The notes beneath the pieces were generated by a model, which worked only from the letters and a program-made list of their open reading frames with translations, ran no database searches and had not been told where the DNA came from. A DNA stretch of 64,000 nt from Culex pipiens pallens (taxonomy: Eukaryota > Arthropoda > Insecta > Diptera > Culicidae), in NCBI RefSeq assembly GCF_016801865.2, contig NC_068939.1, positions 61,758,269-61,822,268 on the forward strand, read 5' to 3'. Made by a program: the position numbers and the translations under genes. Position 1 is the first letter of the stretch; every line of letters begins with the position of its first letter. Of this stretch, positions 11,802 to 24,114 are shown piece by piece.

Positions 11802-12650
11802 GATTCAAAGAGATTCAAAGATTTTCAAAGAGATTCAAAGAGATTCATATAGATTCGAAGATATTCAAAGAGATTCAATGTGATTTAATGAGATTCAAAA
11901 AGATTCAAACAGATTCAAACAGATTCAAACAGATTCAAAGAGATTCAAAGAGATTCAAAAAGATTCAAAGAGATTCAAAGTGATTTAAAGAGATTCAAAA
12001 AGATTCAAACAGATTCAAACAGATTCAAACAGACTCAAAGAGATTCAAAGAGATTCAAGGAGATTCAAAGAGATTCAAAAAGATTCAAAGAGATTCAAAG
12101 AAATTTAAAGAGATTCAAAGAGATTTAAAGAGATTCAAAGAGATTCAAAGAGATTCGAAAAGATTCAAAAAGATTCAAAAAGATTCAAAGAGATCCAAAG
12201 AGATTCGAAAAGATTCAAAAAGATTCAAAAAGATTCAAAGAGATTCAAAGAGATTCAAAGAGATTCATATAGATTCGAAGATATTCAAAGAGATTCAAAG
12301 TGATTTAAAGAGATTCAAAAAGATTCAAACAGATTCAAACAGATTCAAACAGACTCAAAGAGATTCAAAGAGATTCAAAGAGATTCAAAGAGATCCAAAG
12401 AGATCAAAGAGATTGAAAGGGATTCAAATTGATTCGATGAGATTCAAAGAGATTCCAAGAGATTCAAAGAGATTCGATTAGATTCAAAGTGATTCAAAGA
12501 GATTCGATGAGATTCAAAGTGATTCAAAGAGAATTAAAGAGATTCAAAGAGATCTAAAGAGATTCAAAGGGATTCAAATAGATTCAAAGTGATGCAAAAA
12601 GATTCAAAGCTTGAAAGGTTCAAAGAATGAAAGATAAAATATTGAATGAT
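11802..12650 (+). repeat. 10-bp tandem array (AGATTCAAAG)n with higher-order blocks
   Basis: About 80 copies of a decamer with consensus AGATTCAAAG run in exact 10-bp register for most of the array. The register slips by one base near 12408 and again later, after which copies are more degenerate. Higher-order structure is visible: the block AGATTCATATAGATTCGAAG occurs at 11841 and again 420 bp later at 12261. The block TGATTTAA(A/T)G followed by AGATTCAAAA and three AGATTCAAAC units occurs at 11881, 11981 and 12301. The array is non-coding. Its spacing is close to the DNA helical repeat, so intrinsic curvature is possible. Confidence 0.95.
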
Positions 12651-13643
12651 TCATAGAAGACTCAACTATTCAATGATTCAAAGCTTCAAAAATTCTAAGT
12701 TTCGATGATTCTTATACCCCAATTTCCCCTAACCATTCAGATTCGTTTTGTTACACCAAGTCTTACTTCAAATTTGCCACCAATTATTACGTACCGGCAC
12801 CTTTCGCTTTCGTCGGAAAGAGACGGAATGAGTCACGTTGCGGTCACACCGATTGCAATAACTGGCCGTTGCAAACCGTCGTCGCCGGTTCCGGTGTGAA
12901 AATGTGACCGCTGCTGTCCCCGCAAGCCGTACATTTCCGGAACATCGCACAGCCGCACAGGTTGGTGTTAGTTTACTGTCAGCCGTAACCAGATTTATGG
13001 GTTCACCTCTCTCTCTCGCTGCTACAAAGAGGTTGCATAACTCGAGCCCATGATCCGTCCAATTGGAGAGATTACTGGCACCCCCTCCGCGTTGTCGAAC
13101 CGCTTTACGACAGTCTATATTTTTACGACAAATTAATAGCGTGTATAATTTTCATCGCAACCGTCGGCCAATTGTCTCTCGAGGGGATTCCAAACCCAGC
13201 CCAACCCCGCGCGCAGCTGCAAGATTGAGAGAAAGTGTTTTTACGGTTGTGACTTGGGCTGATTAATTAATTCCGATTGAGACTTTAATAGATTCGGTGG
13301 TCACCGGGGTGGACCTTATACGATAAAAAAAACGAGAGTGGCCACATCAGGTGGGTATCGCTGCTACTAGACTCTAGCACTTGCTCTTTAATTTTACGAT
13401 TTGGAGATTTATCAAATGAGTGAACGTGACTTGGGCACGCTTTCTGGGAGGCCAATTAGGCTGAACGCGTGTCACGTTATCATGTTTACAGATTTATGGG
13501 ATCGATGCTTTTGACACATTGAATATGGCTTGAGTAGTGTTGGATAACTTTTTGATTTGATTTACAAAAAAAATTGCTTTAAAAATTGATTATGACAATT
13601 TTCTCAATTTAGAAGTTCTACCTATCCGGAAAACGTAATCTTA
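12651..13643. other. Unique, GC-richer non-coding block; possible regulatory DNA
   Basis: Positions about 12780-13330 are distinctly GC-richer and rich in CG (for example cgtcgtcgccggttccgg), with a CTCTCTCTCTC run near 13009. Short overlapping frames on both strands show no domain. Nothing repeats elsewhere in the window. A cis-regulatory element or an unrecognised untranslated exon are both possible. Confidence 0.3.
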
Positions 13644-14671
13644 TAGGGTATTTGTCCCTATTTTGGGCCTAGTACCTATTTTGGGTCTACCAAACTTAAT
13701 TCAACGAAATTGAGCATTTCACCAAATCTGGCAGGGATCTGCCACTTGAGAATGATTCGTGCTGTCATTATCTTCATTTTGGTGGGCAAGAATAATTCAC
13801 TTTTTCCTCTTAAATTAGAAATAATGCAATAAATATATCACTCTTCACATTTTCCTAGCAAATTGCAACTTGCCCATTAGGTCCAAAATTGTCACTACTT
13901 TTGCTTACCGCTTCTTGGCACTCAGCGTCAAGGCGTTCATCGCTCAGCACACGAATGAGAGCCGTCCCCCGAATCTCCAACCACCGGCAATATGTTTTTA
14001 TTGGTGGGTTGCACAATCCCGTTGCAAAAACAATCACTAAACTGCCACCAAATCAATATAATAACTGATTAAAGTCTCTCGAAGAGAATGGCTCTATTTT
14101 CAGTCCATTTGACACTTCTACAAATTGTGACAGTGTGTGTGCGCTTTTCACAAGTTACAGTCTTTCTTGCATATTACGGGCTTGTTGTTTGGCTACGCAA
14201 CAATTGTTTAATTATGTTTAAAACTCGTAAAGAATGATATAAATCATGTCCAAGCTAATTATGCACGTAATGCAAGTGAAATCAATCATTCTAATGTTTA
14301 TTTGTGGCTTAAAACATCACAATGATTTAGCATATTTGTCGACCGAATTTGTGCGGCTGTACCGTACGTCTAAAAGTTCGCCACGTGCTTCGAGATTTCA
14401 ACCAATCAGAAGGTAGGCTGAAAATATGCACAAAGAAGGTCGTATGCTAGGAGCAATATCCCCAAAATAGGGGCAAAAAGTGTTTTAGTTTTTCGTGCTT
14501 TTACAGCGATATAAGGTATTTTTATCAAAATGTTGATAATGTACGAGCTTAAGCATTAAAAAACCAACTTATTCATGTAAAACAAACTAGGCTGCCAATA
14601 GCAGCCTTTGAGAATACATCAAATTAAAAGTGCGCTCTGCTTGGTAGGCCCAAAATAGGGATAAATACCTA
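13644..14671. mobile_element. About 1.02-kb MITE, TIR TAGGTATTT-TCCCTATTTTGGGCCTA, TA target
   Basis: The left end (GGGTATTTGTCCCTATTTTG from 13646) is inverted at the right end (CAAAATAGGGATAAATACC ending at 14669). TA dinucleotides flank both ends (13644-13645, 14670-14671). Internal copies of the subterminal word occur (CCTATTTTGGGTCTACC near 13675 and ATCCCCAAAATAGGGGC near 14458). The interior has no transposase frame. The ends and target suit a Tc1/mariner-type non-autonomous element. Confidence 0.75.
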
Positions 14672-17600
14672 CCTCGCCAAATTAAACTCCCAAATTGGCA
14701 AAACTGCAAATTTCGAAACGGGCTGTGAAAATAAAAACATAAAAATTATCGCAAAAAACAGCGCGAAAAAAATCGCGCCAGCAATTAAAACCAATTTAGA
14801 CGATAATTTCTCGAGACGCTGCAGTTTCATAACCAGTGACGTGCCGCGAAGAGTTCAGGTAATTATCAAATCATCGGCCAGCACCAGCTGCAAGTTCTCA
14901 TCGCCCACCTTAAAGTGGTTTTGAGACAAATGAGGCAGGCCCGGCTCGCGCGCTTTGTGCGTGGAATTTGGCCGAATCGGTGTTTGATACATTACGATCA
15001 ATGGAACCGCCATCAATGAATCGGTGATCGTCGTTTTGAAACCATTCACGCAGATAAACAATGAATCGGTGTCAAGCACGGTGCGTGTGTACAAATTGCG
15101 TCGATCTGCGGCAATCAAAACAATGCAAGCAATTTTTAACGATATTGATTTTTGTTCACCAAACTCCTTTCTGTGCGAAGCATTCGAATTTCTTAAAAAA
15201 AAAAAAAAAAAAACTATCTAATAAAAAGTGTCGATTGCTAGAATCGATCCCAAGATCTTTGACATAACGATTCTGTGTCTCGGCTACCACGGTACCATGC
15301 ATGCATGAATATTAAGTGAATTATTCTCTTGCATAGATCACTATTCTTCAAGTAAAATTTGTGATTATTTATTTTTCCTGCCATTTGTTGTGATTTTACT
15401 TGAAAGAGTTGAAAATTAATTGGAAACTTAATGTGAAAAGGTGAGAAACAAATCCACGAAATTAATAACTCATTAAATATTTAGGAACTATTGTTCAACT
15501 CAATAATGCGTATACTTTTGTAACGACACCCTCCATTAAACCCCCTGCCCCCGTCAATAACCTTGAACGCCGATGATAAGGTGTGTGAACACAAAATTTG
15601 ACAGTCTGACTAATTAACGAGAAGCGGACACGGTGCTGACGATCGGACCGATTTACTCCAAAATTGCACTCCACACCCAGGTGCAACACAACAATCTCAT
15701 TGTCAACAAACCGCCGCTCGCACGCGAGGGAGTGAGCGATGAGCTAATAAAAAAAAGTGAGACATCTCGAGGTCTCGTCGAATTGCTGCAGCAGCATGTG
15801 AGAGACGAGACGTGACACATGCGATTCGTTTCAAAATGGTCATCATTTGGCTTGTTGCTTTTCTTCTTTTTCTATATTGTTTCAATTTTATTTGTTCACA
15901 TGGCTTTGAAAAGTAAAGCGTTTCGTTTATTGTTTTACAATTCCATTCAACCACGGGGTTTTAATAGAGCAGAAAAATGGCCCGGTAATTGTGGGGTGTA
16001 TGTGTGTGTGTGGCATGTGTCGTCATGTGGGGACGGGTTCCAATTTGCTGAAATTTTCTACTTTTGCAAAAACTAAATTACTACTCCATTAAGTTGATGT
16101 CGTATGCAAAAATGGGACATGTATCGCGATGGTGCGCGTGCTCGAGTCGATGGAGTGAATCGTGATCGATGTGGGTAATTGTCACAGACATTTTCTCTTA
16201 CGCAAATTTACATTTTTTTTCATTCATCATCCTTCAGTGATTTCATCGATTTTATTTTAATTAAAAATAGTTATCTCCTTTTCTCTAACTATCCCACATT
16301 TATTATCTATTTCGAAGGTTATTTTTGCAATTTTTTTCCTTCTCTGTCTAATTCGTTCTCCTTAGTACCAGTAAACTCTCTCCCCATTTTGAACAAATCA
16401 GCTGTTAAAAGGTAGTCCATATCTCAGCTCAGGATAACAACTGCACCAATGTAATTGTTAAAGAGCAATTCCAGCTCAAATCAGATTTTTTTTATGGTAC
16501 TTTTGTACCCGACCCTCTCCGATTTCAATGAAACTTTGTAGACATGTTATCCTAGGCCTATATAAGCCATTTTTGTGTATATGGAGCCAATAGTACTCGA
16601 AAATAACATTTGAGAAGGGCGTAAGGTATTTAAATATTTTTGTATTTTGTAATTTAAAAATTACTGTATCTCGAAGCCGTTGCGTCGTATCAAAAAGTGG
16701 TCAAAGACAAACTTGTAGGAAATTGGACGGGCTTTCTGAAAAAAATACACTGAAACAAAAATACACGCCACATCTATGAGATTTTTTGGTTTTTTAGTCT
16801 AAAACTTAAATTTAAAGGTGATGTCACGATTTTTTTTCGTTCAAAATTTCTGAGGAAATAGCCTAAAATATAATCAAAAGACTGACGAAAAATGCAGGAT
16901 GGTATGTCTCTCCTAAAAAAATACAAAAATCATTTACTAAAACTGTTTTTTTGAAAAGTGGTCTAAACGTCAAAATTTTTGAAAACCGGTAGTGGGAATC
17001 GATTTTCCAGACAATTTTACATAAAAGTCTCCATATTGACCATTGTCCTATGTCCAATCCTTGGGAAGATACAGCGGTTTTAAAAATGAAAATGTTGAAA
17101 AAACGGTTTTTTTGGTGGTTTTTGGCAATTTCTATATGACAGACTTGGTTTTTCAGTCTCGTAAATATTTTCACCGGAAAGCTCGTCCGATTTCCCATAA
17201 GTTTGCCGCGTTTTTTTTAGCTGGCTAAGTTTTCTTTTGTTTTCGATAAAAATGGAACATTTTCAACCTTCAAACATGATTCAATGAACTTGTACCTAAA
17301 AAACCAGGGGGTAGCGAAGAAGCCGCCATCTTGGAAGTTCAGAAAACAAACACTCAGAATCAGTATTATTCATATTATTTTGGTACCACGAAGTGTGTTA
17401 TCCTGGTTAAACTCAAAAGTCCCATGCAAATGTGTAAAACCAAACCGAAAAATGTGTAATGCCGATTCACAGTGTACGGGCGCACTGTTTGATCGACCAA
17501 AAGAAAAAAAAGCAAAAAAAGGTAAACAGAAAAATCACTTTTTTCGATATGAATTTTCAGGCAATATTGGGATGGAATCTCCAAGGATATGATAGAATTT

Positions 17601-17998
17601 GCCATCAGCAACACAATTCACGTGTTTTTTCAGGTATTTATCGTTTGAATTGCGGGAAAATTGAAAATCAAAAACCCAAACAATGGTTTGTTATGGGCTA
17701 CCATTTGACAGCTAGTGCTTTTGTTGTGGGCTCTCATTTGACAACCGTGCTAATGTCGACTGTTGTCAGTTTGCTTTGGTCGGAATAGGGTTGCCATCCC
17801 CCCGTAAAAAACAATCCTTTTTTTCCTTTTTTGAAATCAGCATTATACACCTTTTATGGGGTTTTGTTAATATAAATGGTCTTTCAATTGAACAAAAGTC
17901 AAAAATGGTACACAGATATTCGAAAATCTCGATCCGGATTTTCGAAAAGTACATTACATTTTTGTTTGATAAAGTGCACAATTTTCATGATTTAGTCA
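14672..17998. other. Intergenic or intronic DNA; unique block then probable repeat
   Basis: Positions 14820-16180 are moderately GC-rich and unique in the window, with a pure A run at about 15196-15213 and no recognisable protein. From about 16440 to 17290 the text (agagcaattccagctcaaat..., tttgtacccgaccctctcc...) reads like an interspersed mosquito repeat, but only one copy is present, so this cannot be shown here. I see no exon. Confidence 0.35.
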
Positions 17999-18140
17999 TT
18001 TAGGGTGCGTTCTTTTATTACGTAACGCAGTGGTTGAAGGTTTGTTGTAACTGTTTGTTTAAAAATGTTTGGAAATTTATTAACATAGGAGAAGAGGGAA
18101 TCCCAATTTTTGGGTTACGTAATAAAAGAACGCTCCTTTA
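17999..18140. mobile_element. 134-bp MITE with GGGTGCGTTCTTTTATTACG ends
   Basis: The element at 18003-18136 starts GGGTGCGTTCTTTTATTACG and ends with the inverse CGTAATAAAAGAACGCTCC, giving TIRs of about 25 bp. Identical TTTA tetramers flank it (17999-18002 and 18137-18140), a likely 4-bp target duplication. The interior is short and non-coding. Confidence 0.8.
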
Positions 18141-19594
18141 AGGTAAAGCCGTTGATCATTTTCGAAGAAAATTTATCATCACTATAAAATATTCTGCATT
18201 AAATTCATTCAGCCTTCTTGAAGCCATTGAAAGAATTTTTGATCTAAATCAAATATGTTTCAAAATTTATATAATTTTGTGGTACAGTCATTGACGACCT
18301 AGTTGGCAATCATTGATTAATGACGATTTCCATAACTTTGCAAGGAATTGGATAATCGTTACCAAAAGGAATCAGCATGTGTAGGACACTATTCTAAACA
18401 ACTTGTAGAAGGAATTTTGTCAAAATATTGATAGCGACGCAAAATGTATATGTTTGAACGAAAAATCATGGCAATGATGGAAGTCTTCACGTTAAAGTTT
18501 AATTTTTGCCTAATAATAAAAGTCGAGGATTGTCCAGTTCTATTTTTTTCCGAGATGCCGAGAATGTTTTTTTCAAATAAAATTTCCTAAAGACATTTTG
18601 GATTGGATCTCTGGTTGCTGAGATTCAACGCATAAAATAATGAAAAAAAAAATGATTTTGTGTCGATATGTCAAAAACTGATGCTGTTTTTCTTTTCAAT
18701 GTTTAAAAAATAAACTTTTGTGAAATTTTGTGATCTTTTTGTTTTTTTTTTAATTTTCTAAATCATCTCAAACATTTTAAAAGGGCAATGTATTAAAAAA
18801 AATCTGATAGTGATAGTCTTGATTTCAGAATAACAAAAAAAAATTTTTTTGAAAGGATCAGCAAATTTTACTAACATTAATTTTTTTGTGACATTGAGAA
18901 TGGGACCATCACATTCTAAGATATTAATACTTAAAATGAAAGGCTATTTGGATGAGACTTGAGAGCGATGTCTTTTCTGCATCATTGGTTTGTCGATACA
19001 AGTCTATTCTAAAATCATTATCTTGGTAAGGAATATTCTGATGGATTTGGTGTCTTCGGCAAAGCTGTGAGTTTTTGTTATCACTACTGTAAAAAAAGTA
19101 ACACTCGGAAGAAAAGTTTGAATCATTCAAAGTTTAATCGCAAAATTCGCATTTTTCACTTTCAAACACCAAAAAAGCGTCTTTTCAGTAACTCATTTTT
19201 TACAGTCAAGGTAGGGGAACAGCATCTAATTCCAGCGTGCCTCTAGTGTTGGCAGGTCAGAACTTTGACACTCAATTAAAGCTAGTTAAAAGCGTTTCCA
19301 ACTGAAATCGAGTGATTTCTATCAAAAGTTTTGGAAAATTAGTTGTTTAAATAGTGAAAACCAGCAAATTTGATGGAGTTAGGAGCGAGTGCTTAACCTG
19401 CCAAACATACGAGAATTTCTCCTAAATCGCGGATTCAAGCAATATTTTTTTTTGCAAAATTATTTTATGCAAACTTGAGTTTGTATGAAACAATATTTAA
19501 AAACAATGTATTGTTTTCGAGTTTCAGACACTTTTGGTACAGTTCCGTATTTATCTTCTAAAATCTGATACAATAAAATTGAAGTTTTTAAGTT
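18141..19594. other. AT-rich non-coding DNA, nothing recognised
   Basis: Long T and A runs, no frame with a recognisable domain, and no terminal inverted repeats or tandem repeats were found. Confidence 0.4.
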
Positions 19595-19709
19595 TTGCCT
19601 TCCTCACTGAGGTAAGGCTATAATCCTGCTCTAAAATTGAACTTTTTATTTCAAGCTCGAAAACCCACCTTGATGTATACATATCGACTCAGAATCGCAA
19701 ACTGAACAA

Positions 19710-19821
19710 ATGTCTGTGTGTATGTGTGTGTGTATGTGTGTGTGTATGTGTGTGTGTATGTGTGTGTGTATGTGTGTATGTATGTGTGTGGGTATGTGTG
19801 TGTGTATGTGTGTGTGTATGT
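19710..19821 (+). repeat. TG/TATG microsatellite inside the 19.6-21.1 kb element
   Basis: An imperfect repetition of TGTGTGTATG runs for about 110 bp. On the minus strand it gives a spurious frame of alternating His-Thr or Tyr-Thr repeats, which is not a gene. The sister element at 56990 has only a trace of it (CACCTACACACAGACA). Confidence 0.9.
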
Positions 19822-20033
19822 GACCAATAATGTCACTCAGTTTTCTCAGCACTGGCTGAACCGATTTTGACCAAACCAGTCGCATTCGACTTGGTTTAGG
19901 GTCCCATACGGTGCTATTGAATTGTTTGAAGTTTCGATAAGTAGTTCAGAAGTTATGTATAAAAATGTCTTTTCGCATATTTTCGGAAGTTGAATAAAAG
20001 GCAGTAAACTGAACCAAACATCATCATGCTATA

Positions 20034-20950
20034 CATCGTTAGTTAGGTAATTAAAAGACCTTTCCAACGAATCTAAAACATTGAAGATCTGGCAACCCTG
20101 CCTCGAGTTCTGACCACTTAAGTGATATTTATGTACTTTTTTTGTAGCCGGATCTCACTTAAATGTATGTAAACAATGTCCGGATCAATTATCCGACCTA
20201 TCGTTGGTAAGGTAATCGAAAGACCTTTCCAACGAATCTAAAACATTGAAGATCTGGCAACCCTGTCTCGAGTTATGACCACTTGAGTGATATTTATGTA
20301 CTTTTTTTGTAGCCGGATCTCACTTAAATGTATGTAAACAATGTCCGGATCAATTATCCGACCCATCGTTGGTAAGGTAATCGAAAGACCTTTCCAACGA
20401 GTCTAAAACATTGAAGATCTGGCAACCCTGTCACGAGTTCTGACCACTTAAGTAATATTTATGTACTTTTTTGTAGCCGGATCTCACTTAAATGTATGTA
20501 AACAATGTCCGGATCCATCATTCGACCCATCGTTGGTAAGGTAATCGAATGACATTTCCAACGAATCTAAAACATTGAAGATCTGGCAACCCTGCCTCGA
20601 GTTCTGACCACTTAAGTGATATTTATGTACTTTTTTTGTAGCCGGATCTCACTTAAATGTATGTAAACAATGTCCGGATCCATCATCCGACCCATCGTTG
20701 GTAAGGTAATCGAAAGACCTTTCCAACGAGTCTAAAACATTGAAGATCTGGCAACCCTGTCTCGAGTTCTGACCACTTAAGTGATATTTATGTACTTTTT
20801 TTGTAGCCGGATCTCACTTAAATGTATGTAAACAATGTCCGGATCCATCATCCGACCCATCTTTGGTAAGGTAATCGAAAGACGTTTCCAACGAGTCCAA
20901 AACATTGAAGATTTGGCAACCCTGTCTCAAGCTATGACCACTTATGATAC
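20034..20950 (+). repeat. 165-bp minisatellite, about 5.5 units
   Basis: The word GAC(C/A/G)(T)TTTCCAACGA begins at 20057, 20222, 20387, 20551, 20716 and 20881, spacings of 165, 165, 164, 165 and 165 bp. Each unit carries AACATTGAAGATCTGGCAAC, a CGAGTTNTGACCACTTAAGT block, TTTTTTTGTAGCCGGATCTC and ATGTATGTAAACAATGTCCG. The units differ by only a few substitutions, indicating fairly recent amplification. The related element at 56471-57125 holds one unit, diverged. Confidence 0.95.
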
Positions 20951-21199
20951 CACTTATGAGCCCTTGATTGATATGTGTGTTTTTTTGTATTCCGGAACTT
21001 AACGAAATTAGACGAAATTTGTGTGCAAACCCATCATATCACATATCACCCATTGTTGGAAAAGAGTGAGGAAGGCACCAACCACATAGGTGGATTAAGT
21101 TAGTTTTTTTTAAGCTTTTTTAAATTTGAAATCCATTATTACAGAGGATTTTTTCCGAGACTCTGTATATTTTAGTTTCAACAAAAACATTGTTTTATC

Positions 21200-21674
21200 T
21201 ACACCCAAATGGCGGTCGCATGATTGTGATGCATGGCGGCATGAAAGTATATCAGAATCTGCATGAAAACTGTCCTCATGCATTTTTTGCGATATAGGGG
21301 TATGACATTTTTGCCCGTTATCGACAATTATCGACATTACCGACGGCTTTTAGGTTGTGTTTCACAAAAAAAAAACCTTAACAGAACGAGGATTGAACCA
21401 CCAACTTCTTGGTCATGGGTCCGACACGCTACCACCGCGCCATGAACGCTTGATGAAATGTGAGTGAAAGAGCACCAACATATTCTTCTCTTTGGTTTGT
21501 TGCTCTTGGACGGGCCAGCTTAATATGTGTTGGTGAGAACTGCAGATCGCTGAAATGTTTACACGCGGGCAAAAATGATCTACGGGCTTGCTGCAAAAAA
21601 TGTTATAAAATGTGACATTTTCTGCAGCAAATCCACTGTTGCAGATTTTGAGATATATATTTCCTTTGGGTGTA
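21200..21674. mobile_element. About 470-bp MITE, CACCCAAA ends, TA target, carrying a tRNA-like segment
   Basis: The element 21202-21672 starts CACCCAAATGG and ends TTTCCTTTGGGTG, flanked by TA at 21200-21201 and 21673-21674. The inside has inverted words (GCTGCAAAAAATG and CATTTTCTGCAGC near 21590-21628) and an antisense tRNA-like segment at 21384-21450. No protein frame is credible. Confidence 0.7.
21384..21450 (-). repeat. tRNA-like (SINE-head-like) segment inside a MITE
   Basis: On the minus strand the order is a box-A-like TGGCGCGGTGGTAGCGTG, then a segment with CCCATGACC, then a box-B-like GGTGGTTCAATCCTC. The stems are imperfect, so I do not call a functional tRNA. A SINE remnant or a captured tRNA-derived head is more likely. 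Confidence 0.5.
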
Positions 21675-24114
21675 TAATTATTTCAACGAAGTGAACACAG
21701 GATTCAATTATAAATATTTTTTTTAAACGTTTTTAGATCATAGTTTTGTTCCCAAACGAGAAATTTCTCAGTTTTTTCGTTCCTAAAATATTTTTTTAGA
21801 CTACCTTCAAAGAATCAGTTTGCACTAATTGCTTCTCTGAAAATTTTATTTTTGGTAGTGGAAATAACGATGAAAAAGATTTAATAAAAATATAATTCGG
21901 CTTTAGGGATACCGCAAAAATGCCAAATTTCCTAACCTTTTGTTGAATTTATGTTGAAAATAAAATACGAAAATTAAAACATAAAAATAAACTTTCCAAA
22001 AATTAAACAAAATCATTGCTCAATTTTATTATAATTTTACCTGATTTAAAATGATTGATTGACAATGATATACTGATTAAACAGAGTTGAATAACGTTTC
22101 TATTTTATTTCTTTTCCAGGTAAGCTGTCCGAGCTTTTATGAAAAATTCATCAAGGTTGAACGCATTTCGATATGCTAAACACAGGTATATTACCCTCTT
22201 GTTATACTCACTCCGTACAACCCTAACACTGATTGACGTTTTTGCTTGCGATCTTTCCCTCGAATACCCCTGTGTCAATCGGCCATCGCACCCACACGTG
22301 CGTATATGCAAAAGCGTTTCGATTTCGTTTTTCGCTCCATCAATCGAGTCGATCGATGGAAACTCAACGAGTATACCTCCCAGAAAGCGAAAAAAAAAGT
22401 GTTCCAACATCTCATTTCCATCTTTCCATGTCCGTCTGTTCGTTCCCGGGGTCTTGGCCTGAAGTTGGCGTGCGCTCAAGATGCAATTCATTTTCGTCGA
22501 GTGCACTTGATGCTCATCGCAATACAGACAGGCAACTGGCGTTGATGCGCTTTAATCCGTCGATGTAACCGTCAATTTTGAGAAACGTACACTCCTTTTC
22601 GCGGTGTTTTGAATTTTGCTTTTATGAAATTATATATTTTTTGGACTTTTTTTGTATGTTCAAGAATTTTATTTGAATCCGTTTAAAGACTTATTATCGC
22701 GAAAATTTTAACATATTCTTTTTTCAAAAGTTCTCGAATTTGGCACACCGTGCTGCCAATTCCTGCCACCGCACTTGAACCAAGCTTGCGTACGTCCGTC
22801 AACAACAACTTGCAGCAACCTATCTCTCTCTCTGTTGGAGGAGAAGTCAGCAAGAAAATGTAATTAAGTAACAAAACTTGATTGTGCAACTCAAATCTAA
22901 GTCTCAAGGATGACTGCTGTGTAGGGGCAGCTCTGAAGCAGAAGAAGCACATCAACAACAACATTTTACGCGCCCAACGCATTTTGTTTCGAGGCAAATT
23001 GCTACAAAACAGAAGTGTTATGTTTATGGCCGCGGCTGCCACAGTTATTGCTGATTATATGGCAGCACGGAAACGGAAACCGCTGCTGAGCTGTGGCGGG
23101 CTGCAAGTGTAAACAAACAAGTCAGTTTAATTTCGTTTAGTTGGTTGGATTGCTTAAAAATGCCACGATTATGCAGACAACTTGAGCAGCGTTACGCGAT
23201 GATCGCGGAGGAGGTTACGGTTGGACAAAGTCGATCGGTCGATTTTGTCACACGCAAAAACGTCAAGCGACATCATCACGCAGCAAAATAAGCATATTTC
23301 ACCAGAAGGTTGACCTAAAGTTCAACGAAAGACATCGGCTCAATCGAAGCGTGTAACCCGACTTTGTCGTCTTATTACGCTGGCGGTGAAGTTTATTGCG
23401 TTGAAAATCGTTTCCGAGCGCGGTTGGTTGCGCGGTAAGCTACGAACCTAGCTATCCTAATGTGATGAAAGTAAGGACGGATTAATGAGCAAATTTATTT
23501 AAGTTTATTTTGTGTGATTCTGTCTGAAAATGTATGCTAAAAATACACACGTTTTTTTTAAACACATATTTTTTGCAACTAATTTTCCTACATTTTGCTT
23601 AAGCTAATTATTTGCCTTTGTTTAACTTCAAATAAGCTTTGCCTTGATTTTATTATTTGTTTGTATTCTTTCTTTGATAATGATCAAATATATTTATCAA
23701 AGGGTAAACTGCTTTGTTTTTATTTTGCTTTTTTATTTTTTTTTTTTTATTTCATTTGTCTTTGCTTCGTTTTAGATTTAATAAACTTTGATTTTACAAT
23801 TTTGCTTTTATTTTTCCTATGAACTTTTTTATTTTCAATGCTCATTGCTATCAAAATACGATAATTTTAACAAATAAATGTCATTAAATGAAAACCTCTT
23901 TAAACGAAATGTCATTAAAAGAACCTTTATTAAATTTATTTAAAAAAACAATTTTCAGATTTTTTTTATGAGAACTAGCATGTGCAAATATTTTTGAAAG
24001 TTTATGACGCATGAATATTGGTTCAAAAATTTGGGTTTTTAAAACTGCAGAATTTCAATATAAATTAAAAATCAACAATCAACATAAAAAAATTAAAATG
24101 TATTTTCCTGTATT
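21675..24114. other. Unique region, GC-richer at 22.2-23.45 kb, then T-rich simple sequence
   Basis: Positions 22230-23450 have higher GC and CG content and do not recur in the window. TTTTCCAGGTAAG at about 22114 could be read as either splice site. Overlapping frames on both strands (up to about 130 codons) have no domain or coding bias I trust. From 23590 to 23830 is T-rich sequence with recurring TTTGCTTT and TTTTGATTT words. The block could hold an untranslated exon or enhancer; this is unproven. Confidence 0.3.

Larger units (their letters stand above)
19597..21100 (+). mobile_element. Non-autonomous element with internal (TGTATG)n and 165-bp tandem array
   Basis: Bounded on the left by GCCTTCCTCACTGAGGTAAG and on the right by GTGAGGAAGGCACCAACC...GGTGGATTAAGT, this is the same family, in opposite orientation, as 56471-57125. 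Both copies share the block AAAACATTGAAGATCTG(G/A)CAACCCTG, the sequence around CCGATTTTGACCA and the ATACATATCGACTCAGAATC stretch beside a CA/TG run. This copy is about 850 bp longer because its core has been tandemly amplified. There is no coding frame. Confidence 0.75.

Noticed and set aside
11802..12650. CRISPR-like array
   Set aside because: The repeat unit is 10 bp with no spacers. It is a simple satellite in a eukaryotic context.
19646..19885. Minus-strand frame of alternating His-Thr-type repeats
   Set aside because: It is produced by the TG/TATG microsatellite inside a transposon.
22105..22506. 133-codon minus-strand frame with competing + frames of 99-111 codons
   Set aside because: Several long frames overlap on both strands in a GC-richer block, which is expected by chance. 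There is no domain, start context or splice phase to prefer one.
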